From positions 1 through 64,000 of the forward strand of contig JAVBYO010000014.1 in assembly GCA_030823955.1 (NCBI GenBank): a stretch of DNA of 64,000 bases, in the 5' to 3' direction. How positions within the stretch are numbered: the stretch's first letter is position 1; each line of letters begins with the position of its first letter. Made by a program: the position numbers and the translations under genes. The stretch is from Gallionellaceae bacterium (GTDB lineage: Bacteria; Pseudomonadota; Gammaproteobacteria; Burkholderiales; Gallionellaceae). Positions 52,962 through 64,000 of the stretch are shown piece by piece. Below the pieces are notes generated by a model. That model did not search any database. It worked only from the letters and a program-made list of their open reading frames with translations, and was not told the origin of the DNA.

Positions 52962-53725
52962 AACATTTTGTCCTGTGCCTGTTGCTCGGTTGCTTGTGTG
53001 TGCCTCCGGCATATGCGGCAGAGCCTGAAACGGCGGCCAGTCTGGTGGCGTTGATGCGGCAAGCGCAGTATTCGCAAGGTTTTGAAGCGCGTATGAATGT
53101 GTTTGTGACCAAGGCCAACGGTGCCCATCCTGCGCCGATGAAGATCGCCGTGATCGGACAGTTCAGCGCCGCGCGGCAGCGCCTGCTGGTGCGGGCAATC
53201 GCGCCCGAGGCGCTGCGGGAGACTTCTTTTGCCATCGCGAAACAGGCGAATCGCGGCATCAAAACGGTAAAATATCGTGCCGGGGGAGAGCTTATCGGCA
53301 CCGATGCGCAGGCCCGATTATTCGATACCGGCCTGGTGGCATGGGACATGTTGAACCCCTGGTGGGAATGGGCCAGCCAGTCGCTGGAAGGAAAAGACCG
53401 CGTTGGCGGGCGCGAGTGTCTCAAAATGCGCTCACGCGCCGACGAGCAAGATAGCCCCGTGCGCGAAGTCGAGAGTTGTATCGATGTACAGGCTGGGCTG
53501 GCGCTGCGTACCCGCTTGTTCGATGGTGGGCACAATCTGTTGCGCACCATCACGGTGGAAAAGGTGCTGCGCAAGCACGATGGCAGCGGGTCTTTGGCCA
53601 AAAAACTCAACATCACCGGGCCTGCAAAGCTGCGTACGGACATCGAAGTTTATGCGGGTGATGAAGAATATCTGGTTTCCGATGAAACCTTTGCGGTGTT
53701 GGATCGTCCAATGCGCGCCGAATGA
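52958..53725 (+). CDS. Periplasmic outer-membrane lipoprotein-sorting-type protein (LolA-like)
   Basis: A 255-residue secreted protein (signal peptide to PPAYA) with the fold pattern of LolA-like/TP0789 domain proteins: VALMRQAQYSQGFEARMNVFVTKANG, VRAIAPEALRETSFAIAK, DRVGGRECLKM. LolA-type proteins ferry lipids or lipoproteins from a Lol-like ABC complex. The ABC and permease genes upstream make this a complete three-part system; cargo unknown. Confidence 0.82.
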   Translation: MKHFVLCLLLGCLCVPPAYAAEPETAASLVALMRQAQYSQGFEARMNVFVTKANGAHPAPMKIAVIGQFSAARQRLLVRAIAPEALRETSFAIAKQANRGIKTVKYRAGGELIGTDAQARLFDTGLVAWDMLNPWWEWASQSLEGKDRVGGRECLKMRSRADEQDSPVREVESCIDVQAGLALRTRLFDGGHNLLRTITVEKVLRKHDGSGSLAKKLNITGPAKLRTDIEVYAGDEEYLVSDETFAVLDRPMRAE

Positions 53726-54513
53726 CAGAGAGCGAGATGAATACACGGTCTCACCATGATGATGCCAATGTTGTGCCCGTCGCCTGGTGCAACGACGATG
53801 CGGTCACCTCTAGCGTGATGGAGGCGGTCAGCTTCGTCACGCCGGTGCTGGAGAACTTCTTCATCCGTACGGTGCTTGAGGGCATGCGCGAACACGGTGA
53901 CCAGGCACTGGAAGCGCGTTGCCTCTCTTTTGTCCGCGAAGAGTCCAACCATACGCAGGCGCACCGCAAGTTCAATATCCCGTTGCAGGGCTATCTGGGG
54001 CGACAACCTCCCGGACTGGCTATGGTGGAAGTATTGCTGGATGCGGCCAAGCGGCATCTATCCCTGCCCAAACGGTTGGCTCTGGCCGCAGCACTGGAAC
54101 ATTTCGCGGCGGTGATCTCCAAGCTGTATATCAGCCACGAGGCCAAACTCACTTTCAAACTGACCTCTGCCAGGGAGTTGTTCGCCATGCATGCGCGTGA
54201 AGAATTGGCGCACCGTTCGGTGGTGTTCGATCTGTGGGAGGCGCACGGCTCGCGCGGTTTCATCGACCGTGTCACCACCATCATGGCGACCTTGGTAGTT
54301 GGTGCGGCCTATGTGGGTATCGCCGTGCCGTGGATCTTGCACCGCAAGATGAAACGCCGCTTCGTTCCAACGCTACTGGCACTGAGCGGTTTCACGGCGA
54401 AAAACATGAAAGACACACTCACACATACCCCGGTCAGGGAGCTGTTGTCCTTCGTGCGGCGCGACTTCCATCCGGAGTCGCTGGTCGACGACGGTCAGGC
54501 GAGCAAGGTGTGA
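53722..54513 (+). CDS. Ferritin-like metal-dependent hydrolase (PF10118 type)
   Basis: A 263-residue helical protein with EESNHTQAH near residue 74 and HAREELAHRSV near 157 as likely diiron ligands, and a membrane-like segment (ATLVVGAAYVGIAVPWIL). It matches the metal-dependent hydrolase family often found with lipid genes. It overlaps the LolA-like gene by four bases, so may modify the exported lipid. Function inferred from context. Confidence 0.78.
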   Translation: MTESEMNTRSHHDDANVVPVAWCNDDAVTSSVMEAVSFVTPVLENFFIRTVLEGMREHGDQALEARCLSFVREESNHTQAHRKFNIPLQGYLGRQPPGLAMVEVLLDAAKRHLSLPKRLALAAALEHFAAVISKLYISHEAKLTFKLTSARELFAMHAREELAHRSVVFDLWEAHGSRGFIDRVTTIMATLVVGAAYVGIAVPWILHRKMKRRFVPTLLALSGFTAKNMKDTLTHTPVRELLSFVRRDFHPESLVDDGQASKV

Positions 54514-54537
54514 TGCATAACAGAGCGGGAGCAGAAG

Positions 54538-55122
54538 ATGAGTGACGAGACACAACAGGTGAAAGTGTGGGATCTGCCGGTCCGATTGTTCCACTGGTCG
54601 CTGGTATTGGCTTTTGCCGCAGCTTATTTCAGCGCGGAGCTAAAGGTCGGCTTCATCCATGTCTGGATCGGTTATTTCCTGTGTGTGTTGTTGCTGGCAC
54701 GGGTGGGCTGGGGATTCGCCGGCAACGAATTCGCACGCTTCCGTTCGTTCATCTTCTCCCCGGCTGAGACGCTGGCCTATGTGCGTTCCCTGCGACAGGG
54801 GCAGCCTGTCCATTACCTCGGGCACAATCCTGCCGGTGCGCTGATGGTGTTCGCCTTGCTGGGGCTGCTGGCGCTGACCTTTCTGTCCGGTCTGGTCACG
54901 CTGGCGGTGATCGATTTCGAAGGGCCGCTGTTGTTCCTGATCGACTATGTGGATGACGATACCAGTTATTTCGTGCGCCACCTGCACGGTTGGCTGGTGA
55001 ATGGCATCCTGATCTTGATTCCCCTGCATCTGCTCGGGGTGGTCGCGGGCAGTATCCAGCACCAAGAGAATCTGGTGCGCGCCATGTTCACGGGAAAGAA
55101 AAAGAATGTCGCAGGCCATTAA
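54538..55122 (+). CDS. Cytochrome b (b561 / hydrogenase b-type), partner of SHP and DHC
   Basis: A 194-residue four-helix membrane protein. VWDLPVRLFHWSLVLAFAAAYFS, FIHVWIGYFLCVLL and RHLHGWLVNGILILIPLHLLGVVAGSIQHQENL carry the histidine haem ligands of the b561/Ni-Fe hydrogenase b family. It heads an operon with SHP and DHC cytochromes, the known shp-dhc-cytb grouping, and would pass electrons from quinol to DHC. Confidence 0.88.
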   Translation: MSDETQQVKVWDLPVRLFHWSLVLAFAAAYFSAELKVGFIHVWIGYFLCVLLLARVGWGFAGNEFARFRSFIFSPAETLAYVRSLRQGQPVHYLGHNPAGALMVFALLGLLALTFLSGLVTLAVIDFEGPLLFLIDYVDDDTSYFVRHLHGWLVNGILILIPLHLLGVVAGSIQHQENLVRAMFTGKKKNVAGH

Positions 55123-55138
55123 GAACCAAGGAGAGAAC

Positions 55139-55744
55139 ATGACCGTTGCAAACAAACTGCACCGTCTGCTGCTGGCGCTGTGTCTGGCGAGTTGTGCCGG
55201 TGTGGCGTATGCCGCCGAGCCGTTGCTGGATCTGAGTCTGCCGCAGGAGCGCGAGCAGATTCAAGCGGCAAGACCGTTTCTGCTCGCCGCGAATGATGTC
55301 GAGAACGCTAGTGTCGGTCGGGATTCCTCTGCGGTAACGCAAGAGGCATTTGAGCCGAAACTGTTTTCGGGCAGCAAGATGCACCAGTATCTGGGCGTGG
55401 GAACCGCAGTGTTCGCTGCCGCCGCATTCATGACCCACCCGCATCCGACCGACCCCAACGCGCCGCGCGAGACCAACGGCACCCATGCGCAACTGGCCAA
55501 AGCCACGGTGGCCATGGCGGCGGCCACGGTGGCGACCGGTTTATACACACACTGGGACGATTTCAGCATGGAAGACGGCTGGAGCGACCCGGATAACCTG
55601 CACGTTCTGCTGGGCGCGACCGGTGCGGCGCTGATGGCGTATGCCACAGTCCGTTCGGCGAACTCATCGGTACCCGTCAGTCATGCCGCGATGTCGGAAC
55701 TCGGCGCGCTCGGCATGGTCATAGCCATCAAATTAACCTGGTAA
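55139..55744 (+). CDS. Conserved membrane protein of the cytochrome b-SHP-DHC operon
   Basis: A 201-residue protein with a signal peptide (ATG 55139, AAGGAGAG upstream; an ATG at 55106 is alternative) and about four hydrophobic segments (KMHQYLGVGTAVFAAAAF; THAQLAKATVAMAAATVATGLYTHW; NLHVLLGATGAALMAYATV). Repeated His in each helix suggests haem b or metal binding. No family recognised. Its place between the cytochromes suggests an added redox subunit. Confidence 0.65.
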   Translation: MTVANKLHRLLLALCLASCAGVAYAAEPLLDLSLPQEREQIQAARPFLLAANDVENASVGRDSSAVTQEAFEPKLFSGSKMHQYLGVGTAVFAAAAFMTHPHPTDPNAPRETNGTHAQLAKATVAMAAATVATGLYTHWDDFSMEDGWSDPDNLHVLLGATGAALMAYATVRSANSSVPVSHAAMSELGALGMVIAIKLTW

Positions 55745-55758
55745 TGGAGAGCATGAAG

Positions 55759-56160
55759 ATGAAGCGCTTGTTTAGCCTGATGATCCTGAGTACCTGTGTG
55801 ATCGCCCCGATCGCACAAGCCACCCCTGCCAGTGATGCCCTGCTGGCCAAATACAAGAGCGAAGGCGCGGGTAAAGCCGATCCCGCCAAGGCCAAAGCCG
55901 ACTGGACCAAAGAAGCTGTCGGTGAAGACGGACAGAAGATGTCCTGCTCCACCTGCCACGGCACCGATTTCAGCAAAGCCGGTAAACATCACAAGACCAG
56001 CAAGGTCATCGAGCCGATGTCCAGACGTGTCAATGCGGAGCGTTACACCGACGAGAAGAAGATCGAAAAATGGTTCAAGCGTAACTGCAAAGATGCCTGG
56101 GGTCGCGAATGCACCGCCCAGGAAAAAACCGACTTCCTCACCTACCTGATCGCGCAATAA
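55759..56160 (+). CDS. SHP-type monohaem cytochrome c (DUF1924)
   Basis: A 133-residue periplasmic protein (signal peptide MKRLFSLMILSTCVIAPIAQA) with haem motif CSTCHG and GKHHKTSKVIEPMSRRVN, FKRNCKDAWGRECTAQEK. This is the sphaeroides haem protein pattern, which binds O2 or NO through a loose Asn ligand. The ATG at 55759 has GGAGAG nine bases upstream and is preferred over ATG 55744 or 55753. Confidence 0.85.
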   Translation: MKRLFSLMILSTCVIAPIAQATPASDALLAKYKSEGAGKADPAKAKADWTKEAVGEDGQKMSCSTCHGTDFSKAGKHHKTSKVIEPMSRRVNAERYTDEKKIEKWFKRNCKDAWGRECTAQEKTDFLTYLIAQ

Positions 56161-56173
56161 ACAAGGACTACAC

Positions 56174-56734
56174 ATGAACCGTACAACCTACACCCTGGCG
56201 TTGTTCGCCGTACTGACCCTGAGCAACACCGTTGCATGGGCCGAAGAAAGTCTGGTCACCGCCGTCGTCACCCCGTTCCGCCAGAAAGAGATCGTCGCGG
56301 TGGACAACAAGACCTATCAGGACGAATGTGGCTCGTGCCACTTCGCCTACCAGCCGGGCCTGCTACCGACCAAGTCGTGGGAGAAGCTGCTGAACGAAAA
56401 AGCACTGGCCGAACACTTTGGTGAGAACGCCGAACTGGATGCCGACACCCTCAAGATCATCCGTGACTACGCCTTGGCCAATGCGGCGGACAAGAGCTAC
56501 CACAAACGCTCGCGCAAGATCGCCATCGCCACGGAAAAGGGCGAAGCACCGTTGCGCATCACCGAAGTGCGCTACATCAAACGCAAACACCACGAACTCA
56601 GCGACAAGATGGTCAAAGGCAACAAAGACGTCAAATCGTTGAGCTACTGCGATGCCTGCCACACTCAGGCAGCCAAAGGGGTGTTCGACGAAGACACGGT
56701 GAAGATCCCCAACTATCCGAATTGGGAAGACTGA
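56174..56734 (+). CDS. Dihaem cytochrome c DHC
   Basis: A 186-residue periplasmic protein (signal peptide to TVAWA) with two haem motifs, CGSCHFAYQPGLLPTKSWEKLL near residue 52 and CDACHTQAAKG near 161. It matches DHC, the electron donor to SHP. End of the operon; a bidirectional terminator follows. Confidence 0.9.
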   Translation: MNRTTYTLALFAVLTLSNTVAWAEESLVTAVVTPFRQKEIVAVDNKTYQDECGSCHFAYQPGLLPTKSWEKLLNEKALAEHFGENAELDADTLKIIRDYALANAADKSYHKRSRKIAIATEKGEAPLRITEVRYIKRKHHELSDKMVKGNKDVKSLSYCDACHTQAAKGVFDEDTVKIPNYPNWED

Positions 56735-56764
56735 GCGAGTCCGTTGTCGCGCAGTACATCTGAA

Positions 56765-56800
56765 AACAAGAAGGGCAGCCTAGGCTGCCCTTCTTGTTTT
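56765..56800. terminator. Bidirectional terminator between DHC and FKBP genes
   Basis: AACAAGAAGGGCAGCC (56765-56780) pairs perfectly with GGCTGCCCTTCTTGTT (56783-56798) around TA, with T-run on the plus strand and A-run on the other. It serves both convergent operons. Confidence 0.92.
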
Positions 56801-56815
56801 TGCGGAGCACCTTGT

Positions 56816-57271
56816 TTAGCGCACGCCCAGCAACTCCACATCGAACACCAGCGTCGCGTTCGGCGGAATCACACCACCCGCGCCGCGTGAGCCGTAGCCC
56901 ATCTCCGGCGGAATGACGAGAGTGCGTTGCCCGCCCACTTTCATGCCCGCCACACCTTCATCCCAGCCCCTGATGACATTGCCGCTACCCAGAGAGAATT
57001 CGAACGGTGTGCCGCGATCACGCGAACTGTCGAACTTCGCGCCCTTGTGATCGGGCGCGGCTGCGTCATACAGCCAGCCGGTGTAATGCACCGCCACGAC
57101 GCGGCCCGCAACAGCCTCTGCACCCGTGCCCGGCTTGCGGTCTTGTTTGACCAGCGCGGTGACGTTGCTGGCTGCCAGCGGTGCGGATGCCTGTTGCGAA
57201 CAGGCGGTGGTAGAAAAGATGCCGATTGATAACAACAAGGCCAAAGGTAAGGTAATGCGGTTTATTTTCAT
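56816..57271 (-). CDS. FKBP-type peptidyl-prolyl isomerase lipoprotein
   Basis: A 151-residue protein with a lipobox (IGIFSTTAC, Cys about residue 24) and one FKBP domain ([60 protein letters not shown]). It would help folding of envelope proteins. It is close in sequence to both halves of the tandem FKBP gene 560 bases upstream. Confidence 0.92.
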   Translation of the reverse strand: MKINRITLPLALLLSIGIFSTTACSQQASAPLAASNVTALVKQDRKPGTGAEAVAGRVVAVHYTGWLYDAAAPDHKGAKFDSSRDRGTPFEFSLGSGNVIRGWDEGVAGMKVGGQRTLVIPPEMGYGSRGAGGVIPPNATLVFDVELLGVR

Positions 57272-57278
57272 CGCTGAA

Positions 57279-57584
57279 TTATTCCAAGTTAATTAAATCT
57301 GGGGTTAATAATCTTCTGCCGTGAATCACGGCAACTATCAATATCTGCTCTTTGCTTGCGCGGTAGATGAGGCGGTAACTATAGACAAAGCGTTCGCGAA
57401 ACTGCGATTCACCAACTTCGGGAACAATGGATCCGGCAAGGGGGAAATTCCTTAGGTTATCCGCTGTACCCAGAATTTTTTGCACCACGGCAGAGGCATA
57501 GAATGGCGAATCTTTTGCGATGTAAGCAGCGATGGCATCTACATCATCCAGCGCCTCTGGAGACCACGTTACTCGCGTATCCAT
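57279..57584 (-). CDS. RelE/ParE-family toxin
   Basis: A 101-residue protein with the ParE/RelE fold pattern ([64 protein letters not shown]). The family cuts mRNA on ribosomes (RelE) or poisons gyrase (ParE). It overlaps its antitoxin gene by 16 bases. Confidence 0.88.
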   Translation of the reverse strand: MDTRVTWSPEALDDVDAIAAYIAKDSPFYASAVVQKILGTADNLRNFPLAGSIVPEVGESQFRERFVYSYRLIYRASKEQILIVAVIHGRRLLTPDLINLE

Positions 57585-57757
57585 TTGGCTAGACGGGCTT
57601 CCGCATTTTGTTGCGAGACGGCACCTTCTGTCTCGGTGCGCGCCACACCGTTCTTGATCTTCTCAATCACGTAAAGGTGATATTGAATATCTTCCAGCGA
57701 ACAATCATCCGGCAGTTTCTGGAGCATCGAAGCAACTTGCTGTTTTGCGACCTGCAT
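57569..57757 (-). CDS. Antitoxin of the RelE/ParE pair
   Basis: A 62-residue protein (MQVAKQQVASMLQKLPDDCSLEDIQYHLYVIEKI) in the size range and helical style of ParD/RelB-type antitoxins. AGGAGG lies just upstream of ATG 57757. It overlaps the toxin, the usual coupling. Confidence 0.8.
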   Translation of the reverse strand: MQVAKQQVASMLQKLPDDCSLEDIQYHLYVIEKIKNGVARTETEGAVSQQNAEARLAKWIRE

Positions 57758-57828
57758 TGCACACCTCCTGCAAACGGTTGAATGATTATACCGCGCACCT
57801 TGCGCCAATATTCACAACGGAGACGACA

Positions 57829-58515
57829 TTACTGCACGTCCAGCAGTTCCACATCGAACACCAGTGTCGCATTCGGCGGGATCACGCCGCCCGCACCGCG
57901 CTTGCCGTAACCCATCTCCGGCGGAATGATGAGAGTGCGTTGCCCGCCCACCTTCATCCCTTGCACGCCCATGTCCCAGCCTGGGATGACACGACCCATG
58001 CCGAGCGGAAAGTCGAACGGCTCATCGCGGTCGCGCGAGCTGTCGAACTTCGTGCCCTTGTTGTTCTCTGCATTCTTGTCGAACAACCAGCCGGTGTAAT
58101 GCACGGTCACCTGTTGTCCCGCAGTGGCTTCTTCACCTTCGCCGAGCTTGGTGTCGGTGATGTCGGTCTTGATGACCTTGAGCAGCTTCACCTCGAACAC
58201 CAAAGTCGCATTCGGCGGAATATCGTCGCCCGCACCGCTGGCGCCATAACCCATCTCCGACGGGATGATGAGCGTGCGGTGTCCGCCTTCTTTCATGCCC
58301 TGTACGCCCTCGTCCCAACCTTCAATCACATGCCCCGCGCCGAGCGGAAAATCGAAAGGGTCATTGCGGTCGAGTGAGCTGTCAAACTTCGCGCCCTTGT
58401 TTTCAGGTGCGCTCTCGTCGAACAGCCAGCCGGTGTAATGCACGATGACGGTTTGTCCTGCTTGCGCTTCCGCGCCTTCGCCTAGTTGGGTGTCGGTTTT
58501 GATGAGGGTGGTCAT
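57829..58515 (-). CDS. Tandem-domain FKBP-type peptidyl-prolyl isomerase
   Basis: A 228-residue cytoplasmic protein made of two full FKBP domains (about 1-113 and 114-228), each with [47 protein letters not shown]. The two are near-copies, indicating internal duplication. There is no signal peptide. It and the FKBP lipoprotein gene flank the toxin-antitoxin pair. Confidence 0.93.
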   Translation of the reverse strand: MTTLIKTDTQLGEGAEAQAGQTVIVHYTGWLFDESAPENKGAKFDSSLDRNDPFDFPLGAGHVIEGWDEGVQGMKEGGHRTLIIPSEMGYGASGAGDDIPPNATLVFEVKLLKVIKTDITDTKLGEGEEATAGQQVTVHYTGWLFDKNAENNKGTKFDSSRDRDEPFDFPLGMGRVIPGWDMGVQGMKVGGQRTLIIPPEMGYGKRGAGGVIPPNATLVFDVELLDVQ

Positions 58516-58543
58516 GTTGCTTGTTCCTTAGTGGTTGGTTGTT

Positions 58544-58622
58544 GTAGGGTGCAATAAGCGTAGCGCATTGCGCCATTGATTGTGAATATACGGCGCAATG
58601 CCCGTTGGTTATTGCGCCCTAC
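58544..58622. repeat. GTAGGGTGCAATAA / TTATTGCGCCCTAC inverted repeat
   Basis: Outer arms 58544-58557 and 58609-58622, with perfect inner arms GCATTGCGCC (58565-58574) and GGCGCAATGC (58592-58601). Of a type repeated in many bacterial genomes; no gene. Confidence 0.8.
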
Positions 58623-58654
58623 CAGGGTACGTGGCACGCTTGCTAAGCGCGTTA

Positions 58655-59254
58655 TTAATTTGATGCGGAGATCCTTTGCGATTGGACTTCACGCAGATAT
58701 TTGAGTTGGGCTATAGCTTTCTCAGTATGGTCTTCACGGAACTGTTTATTTTTGATTTGCTTGTCGAGAACACCCAAAAGGTAGGTTGGGAACTCTATAG
58801 CTTTTTTTAAATTGTTTTGTATCATCGCTTTGACATTTTCGTCTTTAACCGAATCATAGTTTGCTTTCTGAAGTTGTTTGGTATTCGCAACCATAAGCCA
58901 GAAAAAAACTTCAAAATAATCCAAGTATTCAGCATCATACTGGCCCGGCGACTGTTCAAATGCATTTCCGTAATTATGCCCAATAGGATTATATCGTTGG
59001 GTTAAAAGCCACAGCTTGCTGGGGTAGTCTTTCTCTTGGCTTATTTCGTCTAATACGTCGACAACCTTCTTTGGGCTTAAAATTGTCAGGGCAATATTCC
59101 CATTACTGTCACCGTACTTGATAATTTTATCGGGCATCTTATCTTGCTCAACCAAGTAGTCCTCAATCTCCTTTTTCAGTGAATCAAATTTTTCGCCTGC
59201 ATAGGCGAATGAAGTATGTAAGATCAGAAATACGGCGAGGAATAACTTGTTCAT
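58655..59254 (-). CDS. Secreted hypothetical protein
   Basis: A 199-residue protein with a signal peptide (MNKLFLAVFLILHTSFAYA) and a mainly helical, charged body (FDSLKKEIEDYLVEQDKMPDKIIKYGDS, FFWLMVANTKQLQKANYDSVK). No family recognised. The DNA is much more AT-rich than metH or the FKBP genes, a sign of transfer. Confidence 0.75.
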   Translation of the reverse strand: MNKLFLAVFLILHTSFAYAGEKFDSLKKEIEDYLVEQDKMPDKIIKYGDSNGNIALTILSPKKVVDVLDEISQEKDYPSKLWLLTQRYNPIGHNYGNAFEQSPGQYDAEYLDYFEVFFWLMVANTKQLQKANYDSVKDENVKAMIQNNLKKAIEFPTYLLGVLDKQIKNKQFREDHTEKAIAQLKYLREVQSQRISASN

Positions 59255-59415
59255 CGGGAGTTCCTTTTACAAAAAATATCGAACAGCAGCTTTAGGATAG
59301 GCATACGCTGAATAAGCTCCGATATTCGGCAACTACGGCGCTTGTAGTAACTTTGCTCGAAACAGATGCGTGCCAATATTTCTTCATCGTGCTCAATGGT
59401 TTTGTTTCAGTTAAA

Positions 59416-63102
<3,687 letters not shown>

Positions 63103-63251
63103 GGTTTGGCGGCTCTTTGAACGAATGCGGATTTTAGCACGCTGATTTGGCGGCTTGCTGTTGCGGAGCTTTATCAATACTATTGGTGTGGTTATATGCT
63201 TCAGGGAGCCGTTGCGATCCTAAAGGGATCTTGAAATATCAAGGAGAATCA

Positions 63252-63707
63252 ATGGCTAAGTTCATGTGGACAGAGCAGCTCAATATTGGCATCGAAGTTA
63301 TCGACCAGCAGCATCGCCGTATCGTGGAGTACATCAACCAGTTGGATGATGCGCGTTCGAACAATCTCTCGCGGGAAGAAATACGCTGGCTTATCAATGA
63401 TCTGGTGGATTACACGATCTCCCATTTTGCCTTCGAAGAAAGCATGCAGGAAGAGGCTAAATACCCGTTTTTCAAGTCACACAAAAAAGTACATGACTTG
63501 TTCGCCCAGCGGGTTGGGGAGTTCCAAGCCAAATTCGAACAGGGTGAAGATGTCACCAAGGGGCTGAATAGTATGCTGGTGACTTGGCTGTTTAATCACA
63601 TCAAGCGCGATGATGCCGACTATGTCGAAACGGTCAAAGCACATTTACAGCGACAGACCGATTTTGTGGAAAAGAAGAAGGGTTTCTTCGCGCGCTTGTT
63701 CAACTGA
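63252..63707 (+). CDS. Bacteriohemerythrin
   Basis: A 151-residue diiron O2-binding protein. The ligand set reads IDQQHRRIVEYIN, ISHFAFEESMQEE, FFKSHKKVHDLF and FNHIKRDDADY. It may carry, store or sense oxygen. AAGGAGAATC precedes the ATG. The other hemerythrin domain in the window is fused to an HD-GYP protein at 8076. Confidence 0.94.
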   Translation: MAKFMWTEQLNIGIEVIDQQHRRIVEYINQLDDARSNNLSREEIRWLINDLVDYTISHFAFEESMQEEAKYPFFKSHKKVHDLFAQRVGEFQAKFEQGEDVTKGLNSMLVTWLFNHIKRDDADYVETVKAHLQRQTDFVEKKKGFFARLFN

Positions 63708-63725
63708 GAGATTTCGCTCTGGTTG

Positions 63726-64000
63726 CTAGGCGTCTGGGTCGCGCGGGGCTTGCGGGTCACTCACCAGTTTGTACACCACGCCGATCACTAACAGCGCGGC
63801 GAGGAGCAGCCCATAATGCAGGGGATTGAAATTTGCTTCGCTTCCTCCGCTACTGATGACTTGTACTGGCTGCACGATCATTTCCCGTATCACCGAGATC
63901 ATGGCGACTTCAACGAATACGCGCACATAGATGCGCCCGGTTTGCAGATAATTCATTTCCGCAGAGATGAGCGTGGACAGTGTCCACAAGATGAATAACG
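63726..64000 (-). CDS. PsiE-like membrane protein, 3' part (start outside window)
   Basis: The frame stays open to the window end, so the start is missing; about 91 codons are visible. IYVRVFVEVAMISVIREMI and the C-terminal helix (GLLLAALLVIGVVYKLV) match phosphate-starvation-inducible PsiE family proteins. Function unknown. Confidence 0.72.
   Translation of the reverse strand, partial: LFILWTLSTLISAEMNYLQTGRIYVRVFVEVAMISVIREMIVQPVQVISSGGSEANFNPLHYGLLLAALLVIGVVYKLVSDPQAPRDPDA

Noticed and set aside
63103-63251. Possible SAH or cobalamin riboswitch before metH
   Set aside because: The gap is only 149 bases and no conserved core of either riboswitch could be aligned by eye.

Overview
The window is from the chromosome of a Gram-negative, flagellated bacterium that fixes nitrogen. 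Gene content and order point to Betaproteobacteria: petABC followed by sspA-sspB, rpoH with the QRKLFFNLR box, a fliE/fliF-R flagellar cluster, an SHP-DHC-cytochrome b operon and a VanZ/HemJ background. A Gallionellaceae/Nitrosomonadales-type genome would fit, but that is inference. Most genes are GC-rich. A CoiA-like gene (22.4-24.4 kb), an HD-GYP gene (35.8-36.4 kb) and a small secreted-protein gene (58.7-59.3 kb) are visibly more AT-rich. No rRNA, tRNA or CRISPR array was recognised.

Layout. 0-7 kb: the end of a flavodoxin gene, a DegS-like protease, a Nif3-family protein, a c-type cytochrome, the cytochrome bc1 operon (petABC) with its terminator, and sspA-sspB. 7-9.6 kb: rpoH, whose promoter carries a CIRCE-type operator, and a GAF/HD-GYP/hemerythrin fusion. 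9.6-21 kb: the flagellar export, switch and basal-body cluster fliR to fliF on the minus strand, with fliE divergent. 21-33 kb: mutY, an AT-rich CoiA-like gene, an S4/pseudouridine synthase homologue with an altered catalytic motif, an AAA/DUF4143 ATPase, a DUF167 protein, a VanZ-family protein, a ferredoxin, a hydrolase, a NodIJ-type ABC exporter, a HemJ-like protein and a THUMP methyltransferase. 33-37 kb: a set of small genes starting with a Nif11-domain protein behind a near-consensus sigma-54 promoter, then a cysteine-less DsrC-like protein, an HD-GYP protein and a YgjP-type peptidase. 37-40.4 kb: a thiopurine methyltransferase, a cyclic-nucleotide-binding protein and a cysteine-rich Fe-S protein.

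40.7-46.8 kb is a nitrogen-fixation cluster: nifB, a 4Fe-4S ferredoxin, a NifO-like protein, a flavodiiron protein, two 2Fe-2S ferredoxins (one of the Shethna FeSII type), nifQ and draG. It sits behind two TGT-N10-ACA sites, an IHF-like site and a sigma-54 promoter. These genes supply nitrogenase cofactor (NifB, NifQ), electrons (ferredoxins), oxygen protection (flavodiiron protein, FeSII) and post-translational control (DraG). The nitrogenase structural genes are not in the window.

46.8-64 kb: two aerotaxis/chemotaxis-type genes on the minus strand, an outer-membrane barrel, an ABC/permease/LolA-like export operon with a ferritin-like hydrolase, the cytochrome b-SHP-DHC operon, FKBP isomerases flanking a RelBE-type toxin-antitoxin pair, metH, a bacteriohemerythrin and a PsiE-like gene running off the end.

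Intergenic DNA carries several families of inverted-repeat elements that are nested in one another (25.6, 29.5, 37.1, 40.5, 42.4, 44.5 and 58.6 kb). The most promising less-described signals are the sigma-54/Nif11 small-gene operon with a strong palindrome at its predicted 5' mRNA end, and the nested repeat families.
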